Shown: piece by piece, positions 28,191-38,361 of the stretch
Layout: each line of letters starts with the position of its first letter
How positions within the stretch are numbered: the stretch's first letter is position 1
Source of the DNA: Pararhizobium sp. IMCC21322
Lineage (GTDB): Bacteria; Pseudomonadota; Alphaproteobacteria; Rhizobiales; GCA-2746425
DNA length: 64,000 bases
Direction: 5' to 3'
Assembly (NCBI RefSeq): GCF_030758295.1
Contig: NZ_CP132335.1
Span: forward strand, 372,001-436,000
Position numbers and translations under genes: made by a program
The notes under the pieces: model-generated
Told to the model about the DNA's origin: nothing
The model's database searches: none
What the model saw: the letters and a program-made list of their open reading frames with translations, nothing else

Positions 28191-28877
28191 GTGGGAAAAG
28201 GTGATGATGAATCTGGCGAAGAACGCCCCTCGGAAGAGCAGGGCGGCTCGCCGGAGCATTGCCATACAAGCCATCGCCGGATTCACCAGCGTCGTGACCG
28301 GTTGCTGAGTGGGCTGAAAGACGATGCCAGGTTTCTCAGAAACTGGGCCTCCAAACCATTGACCACTGGCGCTGTGTCGCCATCGGGCAAGGCGTTGACG
28401 GAACGCATGGCCGAGACTGTGAATATCCAGTCTGATTTACCGGTTGTGGAACTTGGCCCCGGAACCGGAGCTGTTACCAAAGCTCTGCTGAAACGGGGCG
28501 TAAAACCGCAGCGTCTGTTCGCGGTGGAGTTCAATCCTGATTTCTGCAAATTGCTGCGCAAGAGATTTCCCGAATGCAATATTCTGCAGGGCGACGCTTA
28601 TTCCTTGAGAAAAACACTCAAGGACCACGGAATTGTTGAAGCGGCCAGTATCGTGTCCAGCCTTCCCCTGTTCACCCGTCCAGTGGCCGACCGGATTAAG
28701 CTGATCAGCACCGCTCTGTCCCTGATGCCCAAGGGAGGAGAGTTCATTCAATTTTCCTATGCGCTGGTTCCACCGGTCAAAATTTCGGAACTGCCTCACG
28801 GGTCTGAGCTGACATCCAGTCCCTGGATCATGATGAACTTGCCGCCTGCGCGCGTGTGGCGTTACAAGGCCACCTGA
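28191..28877 (+). CDS. Phospholipid N-methyltransferase (PmtA-like)
   Basis: 228 residues from a GTG at 28191 preceded by AAGGAGGG; the frame is open further upstream into dnaJ but that start lacks a ribosome site. SAM motif I is VVELGPGTGAVTKALLKRG, followed by FAVEFNPDFCKLLRKRFP. This matches the rhizobial PmtA group, which methylates phosphatidylethanolamine to phosphatidylcholine; such genes follow dnaJ in several Hyphomicrobiales. rRNA adenine methyltransferases share the fold and are the main alternative. Its stop overlaps the next start (TGATG). Confidence 0.8.
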   Translation: MGKGDDESGEERPSEEQGGSPEHCHTSHRRIHQRRDRLLSGLKDDARFLRNWASKPLTTGAVSPSGKALTERMAETVNIQSDLPVVELGPGTGAVTKALLKRGVKPQRLFAVEFNPDFCKLLRKRFPECNILQGDAYSLRKTLKDHGIVEAASIVSSLPLFTRPVADRIKLISTALSLMPKGGEFIQFSYALVPPVKISELPHGSELTSSPWIMMNLPPARVWRYKAT

Positions 28878-29467
28878 TGACAGATTCTTCCATCCTGATT
28901 TTTTCCGGCTCCATCCGAAAAGGCTCAACCAACACCAGGCTTGCAAAGGCAATTGCTGTTGCGTTGCCCCTTTATGGCGGGAGACCGAACCTCGTTTCTC
29001 TGCGCGATTTCCCCATGCCAATCTATGATGGTGATCTTGAAGCGGAAAGCGGTCCACCTGAGGCAGCCCGTAAACTGGCACGATTGATGTCAGATCATGA
29101 CGGCATCATTATCGTCTCACCGGAATACAATGCAGGCCCCACGCCGTTGCTGAAAAACACACTGGATTGGGTCAGTCGGGTCAAACCCGGTGAGGGCGAA
29201 AAGCTGTCACCTTTCAAGGGACCTGTTTTTGCCTTGGCCGGAACCAGCCCGGGCGCCATCGGCACATTGCGCGCCATGACAGCGACCCGGACCATGCTGC
29301 AACTCGGCTATGGCACCCTCATTGTCCCCGAACAACTGGCCGTCCCCCAATCGGGGCAAGCCTTTGACGAGGACGGAGCGCTAATCGCTGATCGTCCCCG
29401 CCTGATGATGCAAAACATGCTGACTTCTCTGGTCCACAAAGCCGGAGCTTTAAAGGAGAAAACCTAA
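28877..29467 (+). CDS. NADPH-dependent FMN reductase-like flavoprotein
   Basis: 196 residues from the ATG at 28877 that overlaps the preceding stop. The flavodoxin-like fold is shown by ILIFSGSIRKGSTNTRLAKA (phosphate loop) and the FMN-binding SPEYNAGPTPLLKNTLDWVS. It probably reduces FMN, quinones or metal ions with NAD(P)H. It ends one base before pyrF, with AAAGGAGAAA serving as the pyrF ribosome site. Confidence 0.88.
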   Translation: MTDSSILIFSGSIRKGSTNTRLAKAIAVALPLYGGRPNLVSLRDFPMPIYDGDLEAESGPPEAARKLARLMSDHDGIIIVSPEYNAGPTPLLKNTLDWVSRVKPGEGEKLSPFKGPVFALAGTSPGAIGTLRAMTATRTMLQLGYGTLIVPEQLAVPQSGQAFDEDGALIADRPRLMMQNMLTSLVHKAGALKEKT

Positions 29468-30193
29468 ATGCGCACTGCCAACCTTGCCCCCAGAGACCGT
29501 GTTATTGTTGCTTTGGATTTTCCCACTATCGGCAAGGCCAGCGCATTGGTTGAAACCCTGGGTGACAGCGCTTCTTTTTACAAAATCGGTCATCAACTGG
29601 CTTTTGCCGGCGGTCTGGCGCTTGTGCCGGAGCTGAAAGCTGCCGGAAAGCGCGTCTTTCTGGATTTGAAACTCCTCGACATCGACAACACCATCAGGGG
29701 CGGCGTTTCCAGCGTTGCAGCGCTGGGTGCGGACATGTTGACACTGCACGCCTATCCAAAGGCCATGGCAGCCGCTGTGGCTGCAAAGAAGGCAAGTCCA
29801 GGCGCTACCGACCTGACGCTGCTGGGCGTCACCGTGTTGACCAGCATGGATGATGAAGATTTGCGGGATGCGGGCTACAGCCTCACCGCTTCCGAACTTG
29901 CGGCAAGGCGAGGCGCGCAGGCACTTGCGTGCGGTATGGACGGTCTGGTCTGTTCAACTCTGGAAGTAGCCGCTTTGCGCAAAATCGTCGGCGACAGCAT
30001 GGCGCTGGTTGTGCCGGGCATTCGCCCCAGGGGCAGTGACCATGGCGACCAGAAGCGGGTGATGACACCTGCAGAAGGCTTGCAGGCGGGCTCGGACTAT
30101 CTGGTCATTGGCCGCCCGATCAACGCGGTCGACGAGCCAGTGGCTGCTATGGAAGCAATTGTTGAGGAAATGGAAGGAGCCATCAATGGCTAA
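29468..30193 (+). CDS. pyrF: Orotidine 5'-phosphate decarboxylase
   Basis: 241 residues. [17 protein letters not shown] (first catalytic Asp), the active-site block [20 protein letters not shown] (the D-x-K-x-x-D-I type) and the phosphate loop VVPGIRPRG are present. It decarboxylates OMP to UMP in pyrimidine synthesis. The final 8 bases overlap the start of the DUF1330 gene. Confidence 0.96.
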   Translation: MRTANLAPRDRVIVALDFPTIGKASALVETLGDSASFYKIGHQLAFAGGLALVPELKAAGKRVFLDLKLLDIDNTIRGGVSSVAALGADMLTLHAYPKAMAAAVAAKKASPGATDLTLLGVTVLTSMDDEDLRDAGYSLTASELAARRGAQALACGMDGLVCSTLEVAALRKIVGDSMALVVPGIRPRGSDHGDQKRVMTPAEGLQAGSDYLVIGRPINAVDEPVAAMEAIVEEMEGAING

Positions 30194-30500
30194 AGGATAC
30201 TGGATTGCACGGGTCGATGTGAAGGATAAGGATCTGTATCAGCAATATGCGACTGCTATCGCAGGCCCGCTGACCAAATATGGTGCCAAATTCCTCACGC
30301 GTGGCGGTGCCTATGAGGCGGTTGAAGGCGTTTCACGGTCCCGCAATGTGACCATTGAGTTCCCCTCTTATGAAGACGCATTGGCTTGCTACCGGTCTGA
30401 CGAATATCAGGCGGCCATTTCGCTGCGCCAATCCGCAGCAGATAGCGAATTGGTCATTCTGGAAGGCTATGATGGTCCGCAACATGGCGATCCTGCTTGA
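30186..30500 (+). CDS. DUF1330 family protein
   Basis: 104 residues. [20 protein letters not shown] and the conserved [17 protein letters not shown] block define DUF1330, a small dimeric alpha-beta barrel-like fold with no assigned activity. A longer open frame starts at 30108, but the ATG at 30186, overlapping the pyrF stop by 8 bp, is right by homology and is preceded by GGAAGGAG. Confidence 0.9.
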   Translation: MAKGYWIARVDVKDKDLYQQYATAIAGPLTKYGAKFLTRGGAYEAVEGVSRSRNVTIEFPSYEDALACYRSDEYQAAISLRQSAADSELVILEGYDGPQHGDPA

Positions 30501-31024
30501 GCAAAACCACCGTCAGAACGGCCATTGCTGATGATCTCCCACATATTCTGACCATCGAGCGCCGGGCCGCTGCCGCTTTTGCAGATATTGGTTATCCCGA
30601 TATTGCAAATGGTGCGGAAATGCCTGTGGCCCTGTTTGAAGCCGGGCTGCAGGACGGTCTGTTGTGGGTGGCACGTGATGCTGCAGATCATCCCCCAGAT
30701 CATCCCGTTGCCTATGCACTTGCGGCGATGATTGATGGCATTTTCTATCTGGAAGACATCAGCGTTGACCCGGATCATCAGCGCAAAGGTCTGGGTGATG
30801 CTCTGGTGGCAAAAATCATCGACCATGCCCGGTTTCTCTATTGTCCCGCGTTGGTGCTGTCCACATTGGAAGCGGCACCATGGTCAAGCGCACTTTACCG
30901 CAAGCACGGGTTTCTGAAAGCAGATATGGACCGTTTGCCAACGGCCATTGCGAAGAGATTTGCAGTCGAGACAGAGCTTGGCCTACCGGCAGAAGGCCGC
31001 ATTGTCATGGTGAAGCAGCTTTGA
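30497..31024 (+). CDS. GNAT-family N-acetyltransferase
   Basis: 175 residues starting with a TTG that overlaps the preceding stop (TTGA). The acetyl-CoA motif A is ISVDPDHQRKGLGDALVAKI near 92-111 (Q-R-K-G-L-G). The substrate is unknown. Last gene of the run that begins at pmtA; its end overlaps the convergent DMT transporter gene by 20 bp. Confidence 0.87.
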   Translation: MSKTTVRTAIADDLPHILTIERRAAAAFADIGYPDIANGAEMPVALFEAGLQDGLLWVARDAADHPPDHPVAYALAAMIDGIFYLEDISVDPDHQRKGLGDALVAKIIDHARFLYCPALVLSTLEAAPWSSALYRKHGFLKADMDRLPTAIAKRFAVETELGLPAEGRIVMVKQL

Positions 31025-31907
31025 TCTCTCTGGCCTTGGACTGTTTCATCTTTTGCTCGCGATACAGCGTGAACAGGCCACTGGCGACCACAATGATACT
31101 GCCGATAATCATGGGCACATCCGGTATGTCGCCAAAAAGCATGTAGCCCAGAACAATCGCCCATATCAAAGACGTATAGCGAAAGGGTGAGGTAAAGCTG
31201 ACCTCACCGAAACGCATGGCCTGTATGGACCAGAAATAGCCGGCCATCAAAAACAGGGCCGAGGCTGTCAGTTTTAGCAAGGTCAGAGCCGAAACAGGCT
31301 GCCACTCGCCAAACAGGGTCACAATCGCGCCCATGATCATGACAGAAGCAGCTGCCACAAAAGAAATGAAATTCGACGACATATCGCGCGGAATGCCGCG
31401 TGTCGCAAGATCGCGCAAAACCAGACAGAACACAGCAGCCAGTGCCGACAGAGAGAAAATATTGAACCCGTCGCCGCCCGGCCGGATGATGATCAGCACA
31501 CCCAGCAGCCCAACCGTGATGGCGCTGTAGCGCCGCCAGCCCACAGTCTCGCGCAGGATGAGCGCTGCAGCCAGTGTTACGACCAGCGGCATGGCCTGTA
31601 AAATGGCCCCCGCATTGGCCAGTTCCATATTGAACAGGGCGGTCAGGAAAAACACTGTGCCGCCCAATTCGCCAATGGTGCGCAGGACAACAAACTTGTT
31701 TGTTGCATTCCGCGGCGTGGCAAACCCGCCGCTGCGCCATGCCAAAAATCCCATCATCGCCGTTGCCAGCACGCCGCGCAGAAAAATCGCCTGATACAGA
31801 TGCAGATCAGAACTGACCAGCTTCATGATGGCGTCATTCAGCACAAAGCCCAGCATGGCCAGAACCATATAGGCGGCACCGCGCAAATTATCGCTGAATT
31901 GAGGCAT
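31005..31907 (-). CDS. EamA/DMT-family transporter
   Basis: A 300-residue inner-membrane protein with ten predicted helices in two EamA repeats (first begins GAAYMVLAMLGFVLNDAIMK, second near residue 150 at VFCLVLRDLATRGI). Such proteins export amino acids or metabolites; the substrate cannot be told from sequence. Single gene, convergent with the GNAT gene by a 20-bp overlap. The 207-bp stretch between its start and the next gene shows no feature I can name. Confidence 0.9.
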   Translation of the reverse strand: MPQFSDNLRGAAYMVLAMLGFVLNDAIMKLVSSDLHLYQAIFLRGVLATAMMGFLAWRSGGFATPRNATNKFVVLRTIGELGGTVFFLTALFNMELANAGAILQAMPLVVTLAAALILRETVGWRRYSAITVGLLGVLIIIRPGGDGFNIFSLSALAAVFCLVLRDLATRGIPRDMSSNFISFVAAASVMIMGAIVTLFGEWQPVSALTLLKLTASALFLMAGYFWSIQAMRFGEVSFTSPFRYTSLIWAIVLGYMLFGDIPDVPMIIGSIIVVASGLFTLYREQKMKQSKAREIKAASP

Positions 31908-32114
31908 CGGGAGCTTTCTTGCAGGACTGAAGCCCTTTCAACCAATTAGGGCCCAGACCGTAATGTGGCATGAAAGGGTTCTGAAACAGGCTTATCTCTC
32001 AAGAGGCGGTTGAGGAAGTGTAAAACGCAATTTGCCATAAACTGATCCAAATATGAGCATCAAACAGTCGAAATCGCAGACCTATGATTGGTTTTGGTTC
32101 GGAAGATGAGACCC

Positions 32115-32771
32115 ATGCGAAAACTCCTGCTCATAATTGCCGTACTTCTTGTTGCGGCCATGTCACTGGCCTTCGTTTATGGCGCCAAAGGCTGGTATGA
32201 CGCACAGCAGAGCGCAGAGCCATTGAAGGCAAGAGCCCAGGCCCTGATTGGTTCGGACCGTGGTGCCAACAGCCTGACACCGGAACGCCTGGCCGTTTTG
32301 CTGAAAGTTCAGGACCCTGGCTTTTACGCGCATTCCGGGGTTGATCTCACCACGCCCGGTGCGGGTCTGACAACGCTGACACAATCCCTATCCAAACGAC
32401 TGGTCTTTGAAGAGTTCAAGCCGGGTATTCAGAAAATAAGGCAATCCGGCTATGCCATTGGTCTGGATTCCGTGCTGACAAAAGAAGAGCAGATTGCATT
32501 GTTTCTGGATACCGTTGGCATGGGCAACAGCCGGGATGGCTGGGTCACCGGCTTTCACAGGGCCAGCCAGACTTTCTTCAATGCGGACCCGAACGACATC
32601 ACCATTGAGCAATTCTACGCATTGGTTGCCGTGCTGATTGCGCCCTCCAGATTGAAATTGAACGCGCCGGACCAGGTGCTGCAGGAGCGGGTTCAGCGCA
32701 TTGAGCGTCTGGCCGAAAACAACTGCCAGCCAAACGTCTTTGACGATGTTTGGCTTGAAGGGTGTGCCTGA
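32115..32771 (+). CDS. Degenerate GT51 (peptidoglycan transglycosylase-like) membrane protein
   Basis: 218 residues with one N-terminal membrane anchor (about 3-22) and a shortened GT51-like domain. Family motifs are recognisable but altered. The ExxxFxxHxG motif reads QDPGFYAHSG, with Gln66 where the catalytic Glu is expected. The GGSTITQQ motif reads GAGLTTLTQS. The K-x-x-E...LE region ends GLDSVLTKEEQI, with Asp118 at the second acid. Start chosen at ATG 32115, nine bases after GGAAG. It probably binds glycan or lipid II, or is inactive. mepA follows 140 bp later, supporting a cell-wall role. Confidence 0.75.
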   Translation: MRKLLLIIAVLLVAAMSLAFVYGAKGWYDAQQSAEPLKARAQALIGSDRGANSLTPERLAVLLKVQDPGFYAHSGVDLTTPGAGLTTLTQSLSKRLVFEEFKPGIQKIRQSGYAIGLDSVLTKEEQIALFLDTVGMGNSRDGWVTGFHRASQTFFNADPNDITIEQFYALVAVLIAPSRLKLNAPDQVLQERVQRIERLAENNCQPNVFDDVWLEGCA

Positions 32772-32913
32772 ACGCACGGCTCCTGAAAGATCAAAAATTT
32801 GCAAAATCTGCGCGGCAGAGGCATCATCCGCTCCAATATGAATCTGTGATTGAAAGCCAAAACCCTTATGGGCGGCGAAATGGCAGATTCCTTATGAGAA
32901 TTCGGAGTGTTTG

Positions 32914-33921
32914 ATGCCTGAAATACGTTCTCTAGTATCAAAGGGGCTTATGCTTTGTACGGCCCTGGCGTTTGCCACGATTGATGCCTCGGTTTCATTT
33001 GCTGCTGACCCGGTTCCGGCAAAACAGCTTTTCGGGCGTCGTGACGTTCCAGCGGATATGCGTGCCCGCTCGATCGGGTCTTATACCAAGGGTTGTCTGG
33101 CCGGTGGCGCAGCGCTGCCGGTCGATGGGCCCTACTGGCAGGCCATGCGCCTGTCCCGCAATCGCAATTGGGGTCATCCGGTTCTGGTATCCTATCTGGA
33201 AAAACTGGCCGAGACTGTCGCCACAAGCGATGGCTGGAATGGTCTGATGGTTGGTGATCTGGCGCAGCCGCGCGGTGGCCCCATGCTGTCCGGTCATGCG
33301 TCTCATCAAATTGGCCTGGATGCTGATGTCTGGTTGCGGCCCATGCCGGACCGTGTGTTGTCACGCAAGGAACGCGAAGAGATCTCAGCGATTTCGATGC
33401 TGAAAAAAAATACTCTTTATGTGGATGATAATGTGTGGACTGACGCGCATCTTCGCGTTCTGAAACGGGCCGCCTCCTATGATGAAGTGGCGCGCATCTT
33501 TGTCCATCCCGGCATCAAGAAAAAACTGTGCGAGACGGCAGGCAATGACCGGACATTTCTGAGGAAAATCCGGCCCTGGTACGGCCATCACTACCATTTT
33601 CATGTGCGTTTGAATTGTCCGACAGGGTCAAAGGGTTGCAAGAATCAGGCAACACCGCCAGCGGGCGATGGTTGCGGTGCGCCACTGGACTTCTGGTTCA
33701 AGAAAATGAGCGAAAAACCGGCCAAACCGACAAAACCCAGCACAAAGCCGGCCAGGCCCGTCAAGCCGCGTTACACCAAGCTGAGCGATTTGCCGCAGGC
33801 GTGTGGCACAGTGCTGGATGCCCCTGCGCCGGGCGGGGTAGCTGTGCGCAAGCTGGCGCTGACCTGGCCTCCACACCCCTGGACCAATGCCCCACCGCCA
33901 AGGTCGCGTCCGATCAGGTAA
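32914..33921 (+). CDS. mepA: Penicillin-insensitive murein endopeptidase
   Basis: 335 residues with a signal peptide (cleavage near VSFAADP). LAS-type zinc metallopeptidase: the metal ligands are in GHASHQIGLDADVW (H and D) and WYGHHYHFHVRLNC (H-x-H). It cuts D-Ala-meso-DAP crosslinks in peptidoglycan. A Lys/Pro-rich linker (KPAKPTKPSTKPARPVKP) near 266-284 precedes a short Cys-containing C-terminal tail. The start is the ATG at 32914; a TTG precedes it. Confidence 0.93.
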   Translation: MPEIRSLVSKGLMLCTALAFATIDASVSFAADPVPAKQLFGRRDVPADMRARSIGSYTKGCLAGGAALPVDGPYWQAMRLSRNRNWGHPVLVSYLEKLAETVATSDGWNGLMVGDLAQPRGGPMLSGHASHQIGLDADVWLRPMPDRVLSRKEREEISAISMLKKNTLYVDDNVWTDAHLRVLKRAASYDEVARIFVHPGIKKKLCETAGNDRTFLRKIRPWYGHHYHFHVRLNCPTGSKGCKNQATPPAGDGCGAPLDFWFKKMSEKPAKPTKPSTKPARPVKPRYTKLSDLPQACGTVLDAPAPGGVAVRKLALTWPPHPWTNAPPPRSRPIR

Positions 33922-33944
33922 TGGATTTGGTCAGATAGCTCTGA

Positions 33945-35426
33945 CTACCACCACTGTTTGGGTGAGAAGCGACCGGCGGCCTGTTCCAGAACTTCACCAA
34001 CGGAGAACAGGGTTTCCTCGTCAAATGCTTTGCCGATGACCTGAAGGCCGAGCGGCAGCCCGTCCTTGTTGATGCCCGCTGGCACGGAAATGCCTGGCAG
34101 ACCGGCCATGTTGACCGTCACGGTGAAAATATCATTGAGGTACATTTTCACAGGGTCTGCGGTCATGGTTTCATCGCCAATGGCAAAAGCAGCAGACGGT
34201 GTGGCCGGTGTCAGAATGGCATCGACACCACCGGCAAAAACCGTCTCAAAATCACGCTTGATAAGAGTTCGGACTTTTTGCGCGCGCAGATAATAGGCAT
34301 CATAATAGCCTGCTGACAGCACATAGGTGCCGATCAGCACGCGGCGCTTGACCTCATCCCCAAACCCGGCGGCGCGGGTTTTTTCATACATGTCGATAAT
34401 ATCATCGCCCTCGACACGCAGCCCATAGCGCACACCATCATAACGCGCCAAATTGGACGACGCTTCGGCCGGAGCCACAATGTAATAGGCCGGCAGGGCG
34501 TATTTCGTATGGGGCAGCGAAATCGGCACAATTTCCGCACCGGCGTCTTTCAGCCAGGCTTTGCCCTGTTCCCAGAGCGCCGTAATTTCTTCCGGCATGT
34601 CGTCGGCTACATATTCAGCTGGAATGCCAATGCGCATGCCTTTCACGCTCTTGCCAATAGCAGCCTCATAATCCGGCACGGGAATGTTAGCGGATGTCGT
34701 GTCTTTCTCATCCACAGAGGCCATGGATTTCAGCATGATGGCTGAATCGCGCACGGACCGGGTAATCGGTCCGGCCTGATCCAGTGATGAGGCAAAGGCC
34801 ACAACGCCCCAGCGCGAACAACGCCCATAGGTTGGCTTGATGCCGACCGTGCCGGTAAAGGCAGCAGGCTGGCGGATAGAGCCGCCCGTATCTGTGGCAG
34901 TGGCGCCAGCGCAAAGCTGGGCCGCAACAGCAGAGGCTGATCCACCGGAGGAGCCGCCGGGCACCAAAGCCTGATCGCTGCCATTGGCACGCCATGGATT
35001 GGTCACCGGCCCATAATAGGACGTCTCATTGGACGATCCCATGGCAAATTCATCCATGTTCAACTTGCCCAGCATGACAGCCCCGTCAGCCCACAGATTC
35101 GCTGTTACGGTGCTTTCATAGCGCGGCTTGAAACCGTCCAGAATATGGCTGCAGGCCTGACTGTGAACGCCCTGTGTGCAGAACAGATCCTTGATGCCAA
35201 GGGGAATGCCTTCCAGCGCACCACCTGAGCCGGATGCCAGTCGCTCATCGGAGGCTTTTGCCATGGATCGCGCCTGATCAAAGGTCAGCGCCACATAGGC
35301 ATTGAGGCTGTCATTGGCCGCTTCAATGGCGCCAATATAGCTCTCTGTCAGTTCGGCAGAGGAAATCTCTTTCTGCGCCAGCTTTTCGCGGGCATCGGAA
35401 ATCGTCAGTTTGGTCAATTCGGTCAT
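33945..35426 (-). CDS. gatA: Aspartyl/glutamyl-tRNA amidotransferase subunit A
   Basis: 493 residues of the amidase-signature family. The Ser-Ser-Lys triad is in [10 protein letters not shown] (Lys) and [15 protein letters not shown] plus [13 protein letters not shown] (the two Ser). It makes ammonia from glutamine for conversion of misacylated Glu-tRNA(Gln) and Asp-tRNA(Asn). gatC is 5 bp upstream; gatB is not in the window. Confidence 0.97.
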   Translation of the reverse strand: MTELTKLTISDAREKLAQKEISSAELTESYIGAIEAANDSLNAYVALTFDQARSMAKASDERLASGSGGALEGIPLGIKDLFCTQGVHSQACSHILDGFKPRYESTVTANLWADGAVMLGKLNMDEFAMGSSNETSYYGPVTNPWRANGSDQALVPGGSSGGSASAVAAQLCAGATATDTGGSIRQPAAFTGTVGIKPTYGRCSRWGVVAFASSLDQAGPITRSVRDSAIMLKSMASVDEKDTTSANIPVPDYEAAIGKSVKGMRIGIPAEYVADDMPEEITALWEQGKAWLKDAGAEIVPISLPHTKYALPAYYIVAPAEASSNLARYDGVRYGLRVEGDDIIDMYEKTRAAGFGDEVKRRVLIGTYVLSAGYYDAYYLRAQKVRTLIKRDFETVFAGGVDAILTPATPSAAFAIGDETMTADPVKMYLNDIFTVTVNMAGLPGISVPAGINKDGLPLGLQVIGKAFDEETLFSVGEVLEQAAGRFSPKQWW

Positions 35427-35431
35427 CGGGC

Positions 35432-35719
35432 TTACTCCACCACTTTCGGCACGGCAAAGAAGTGATCTTCCGTCAGCGGTGAATTGGCGACAATATCATC
35501 GGGTTTTCCGCCGTCATTGATCACATCCTTGCGCTGTTTGGCAGCCATCGGCAAAACGGACGTCATGGTCTCGACCCCGTCGATATCGACCTCGTTCAAT
35601 TGCTCGACAAAGCCCAGAATTGTGTTCAGTTCGCCGGTCATGGTCTCGGCCTGTTCTTCGCTGACGGCAATGCGGGCCAGCCCTGCAACGCGCTTGACGG
35701 TGTCTGTATCGACGGACAT
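35432..35719 (-). CDS. gatC: Aspartyl/glutamyl-tRNA amidotransferase subunit C
   Basis: 95 residues: [20 protein letters not shown] and [20 protein letters not shown] match GatC, the small belt subunit that holds GatA to GatB. Same operon as gatA, divergent from ruvX. Confidence 0.95.
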   Translation of the reverse strand: MSVDTDTVKRVAGLARIAVSEEQAETMTGELNTILGFVEQLNEVDIDGVETMTSVLPMAAKQRKDVINDGGKPDDIVANSPLTEDHFFAVPKVVE

Positions 35720-35923
35720 GGAATTCCCTTAATCGTTCGGGCCGGTTTTTCAGGCCAGATTTTCAGATCAGATTGATGTGAAGTGCGACCCGGCAATAGC
35801 AGAAGATTTGCAGGCGATGCAATGGTTTACAGCGTTTCCGGTCCGCTTCGCCCTAGAAAATTGCAGTCACACCCTAGCGCACAGCACGAAACGGGTGCTA
35901 CCCCCTTGAAAAAGAGAATTGTG

Positions 35924-36385
35924 ATGCTCCTGTCAGACCTGTCCGAATTTGCCACGCTCACCGCTGGTCGCCGCCTGATCGGCCTTGACCTTGGCACCAA
36001 AACCATCGGGATTGCCCTGAGCGATGCCGGGCATCGCATTGGCACACCCATGGAGACGATTCGCCGTGTCAAATTCACCAGGGATGCCGAGCGCCTACAG
36101 GAAATCTGTACCGAGCACGATATTGGCGGTCTGGTGATCGGCCTGCCGCTGAATATGGATAACAGCGAAGGGCCGCGGGCGCAGGCGACACGGGCCTTTG
36201 AACGCAATCTGTCGCAAAAAATAGAGCTGCCCATGTTGTTTTGGGATGAGCGGCTGACGACGGTTGCCGCCGAACGCGCCATGATCGAAGCCGATCTGTC
36301 TCGCAAGAAGCGCGCCGCCCGTATTGATGCAGCAGCGGCGGGTCTGATCCTGCAGGGCGTCCTTGACCGTTTGCGTGTGGGATAG
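35924..36385 (+). CDS. ruvX: Putative pre-16S rRNA nuclease RuvX/YqgF
   Basis: 153 residues. RNase-H-like fold with RRLIGLDLGTKTIGIALSDA at the N-terminus, IGLPLNMDNSEGPRA and the C-terminal WDERLTTVAAERAMIE and DAAAAGLILQ carrying the later acidic residues. It is implicated in 16S rRNA 5' maturation. The frame is open to 35783, but the ATG at 35924 (or GTG 35921) fits the family; the upstream stretch is intergenic. Confidence 0.92.
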   Translation: MLLSDLSEFATLTAGRRLIGLDLGTKTIGIALSDAGHRIGTPMETIRRVKFTRDAERLQEICTEHDIGGLVIGLPLNMDNSEGPRAQATRAFERNLSQKIELPMLFWDERLTTVAAERAMIEADLSRKKRAARIDAAAAGLILQGVLDRLRVG

Positions 36386-36390
36386 GGCAC

Positions 36391-37317
36391 TTGCTGCAAA
36401 GTTTTGAATCCCTGCTACCGGTTTTTGCCATTATCATTCTGGGCGTCATCTTGCGCCGCAAGCTGGTCACCGATCCGGCCCTGTGGCTGGGCGCGGAACG
36501 GCTGGCCTTCTGGGTTCTTTTTCCGGCACTGCTGGCCAAAACACTCATCAATGCTGAATTGAAAACCGGTCAGACCGGAACATTGGCAACCATGCTGATT
36601 GTCGCGGTCATCTGCTACGGTATTTTCATGCTCGCCTTAAAGCCGTTATTGGTGCGGGGGCTTGGCATGAGCCTGCCCGCCTATTCGACCATCTATCAGG
36701 TCTCGACCCGCTGGAACGGTTTTATCGCTCTGGCCATTGTGGAAAAACTCTATGGTGAGAATGGCATAAGCCTTGTTGCCGTGGCGTTGGCGGCCATGGT
36801 GCCCATCGTCAATGTGCAGAATGTAACCCTTGTCACGGTGCTCCTGTCTGACCAGAGGCCGACAATTCTACGCTTGCTGAGGTCGGTCGTCACCAATCCG
36901 CTGGTTCTTGGCTGCGCTGTTGGCTTGTTTGTCAATCTGCTTTCAATCCCAGTCTATCAACCCGTGCTGACCACGCTGGAGATATTGGGCAGCGCCGCAC
37001 TTGGCGTCGGCCTTGTTCTGGTTGGCACGGGGCTTAGACTGCGCACGGCCCTCAAACCATCGCGCGATGTCTGGTTGGGCGTTGTCCTGAAGTTGATTGT
37101 CTTTCCCGCCTTTGTCGCTGGCCTTGCCCTGGTATTCGGCCTCACCGGAGATGCACTGGTCATTGCCATCATCTGCGCCAGCGTCCCCACGGCCATGAAC
37201 GGGTATCTTCTGGCCAAGGAACTGGGCGGTGATGCACCGCTTTATGCAGCCGTGGTCACCATCCAGACGGCGGTCAGTTTTGTCACCATTCCCCTTCTCA
37301 TCACATGGGTGTCCTGA
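36391..37317 (+). CDS. AEC-family transporter (auxin efflux carrier-like)
   Basis: 308 residues with ten predicted membrane helices in two five-helix halves (LLPVFAIIILGVILRRKLV at the N-terminus). Members export or import organic acids such as malonate; the substrate here is unknown. It starts with TTG 5 bp after ruvX and probably shares its transcript. Confidence 0.88.
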   Translation: MLQSFESLLPVFAIIILGVILRRKLVTDPALWLGAERLAFWVLFPALLAKTLINAELKTGQTGTLATMLIVAVICYGIFMLALKPLLVRGLGMSLPAYSTIYQVSTRWNGFIALAIVEKLYGENGISLVAVALAAMVPIVNVQNVTLVTVLLSDQRPTILRLLRSVVTNPLVLGCAVGLFVNLLSIPVYQPVLTTLEILGSAALGVGLVLVGTGLRLRTALKPSRDVWLGVVLKLIVFPAFVAGLALVFGLTGDALVIAIICASVPTAMNGYLLAKELGGDAPLYAAVVTIQTAVSFVTIPLLITWVS

Positions 37318-37398
37318 GCGGTTTCCTGTTCATATTGCAGCCGAATGCACTTCTGGTGCTTGCGCGATTAAAAATTTGCCCTTAAACGTCAGCTTTTA

Positions 37399-38361
37399 AT
37401 GAGCACATTAAAAACACCCCCCTTTTTTCCGCACCGCCATCTTCTCGGCATTGAAGGCTTGTCACCGCAGGACATCGCCGCCCTTCTCGATTTTGCCGAG
37501 GAGGAAATCGACGTCAGTCGACAGGTTGAAAAGAAAAAATCCGTATTGCGCGGACGCACCCAGATCAATCTTTTCTTCGAAGCTTCCACCCGCACCCAGT
37601 CTTCGTTTGAGCTGGCAGGCAAGCGCCTTGGCGCGGATGTCATGAATATGTCGGTCTCATCCTCATCGGTCAAAAAGGGTGAAACCCTGGTCGATACGGC
37701 GATGACGCTGAACGCCATGAATCCGGATATTCTGGTCATGCGCCACCATTCAGCCGGCGCTGCCGCCTTGCTGGCACAGCAGGTTGATTGTTCGGTGATC
37801 AATGCTGGCGATGGTGCCCATGAACACCCGACACAGGCCCTGCTGGATGCGTTGACGATCCGCCGCCACAAAGGCTCGCTGGCGCGTTTGACCGTGGCCA
37901 TTTGCGGAGATGTGCTGCACAGCCGCGTCGCCCGGTCCAATATTCTGCTGTTGAACGCCATGGATGCGCGCGTGCGCGTCGTTGCCCCCTCGACCCTTCT
38001 TCCTGCGGGTATTGAACGCATGGGTGTCGAAGTGTTTCGCGATATGAAAGAAGGCCTGCAGGGCGCAGATGTGGTCATGATGCTGCGTTTGCAGCGGGAA
38101 CGCATGGCCGGTGCCTTTGTGCCGTCCGTGCGCGAATATTTCCGCTATCACGGGCTGGATGAGGAAAAGCTGGCCTGCGCCAAGCCCGATGCGCTGGTAA
38201 TGCATCCCGGTCCCATGAACCGTGGTGTCGAAATCGACCCCGCCGTGGCTGATGGCCCTAACAGCGTTATCCGTGAGCAGGTTGAAATGGGTGTTGCTGT
38301 GCGCATGGCGGTTCTGGAAGCCCTGTCACAGCATCTGCCCAATCGCGGCGGGAGAGGATGA
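37399..38361 (+). CDS. pyrB: Aspartate carbamoyltransferase catalytic chain
   Basis: 320 residues. The carbamoyl-phosphate site [20 protein letters not shown], the [10 protein letters not shown] block and [12 protein letters not shown] are intact. It makes carbamoyl-aspartate, the first committed step of pyrimidine synthesis. The end overlaps the start of the dihydroorotase-like gene by 4 bp, as in class A transcarbamoylases, where PyrB assembles with a dihydroorotase or its dead homologue. Confidence 0.97.
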   Translation: MSTLKTPPFFPHRHLLGIEGLSPQDIAALLDFAEEEIDVSRQVEKKKSVLRGRTQINLFFEASTRTQSSFELAGKRLGADVMNMSVSSSSVKKGETLVDTAMTLNAMNPDILVMRHHSAGAAALLAQQVDCSVINAGDGAHEHPTQALLDALTIRRHKGSLARLTVAICGDVLHSRVARSNILLLNAMDARVRVVAPSTLLPAGIERMGVEVFRDMKEGLQGADVVMMLRLQRERMAGAFVPSVREYFRYHGLDEEKLACAKPDALVMHPGPMNRGVEIDPAVADGPNSVIREQVEMGVAVRMAVLEALSQHLPNRGGRG

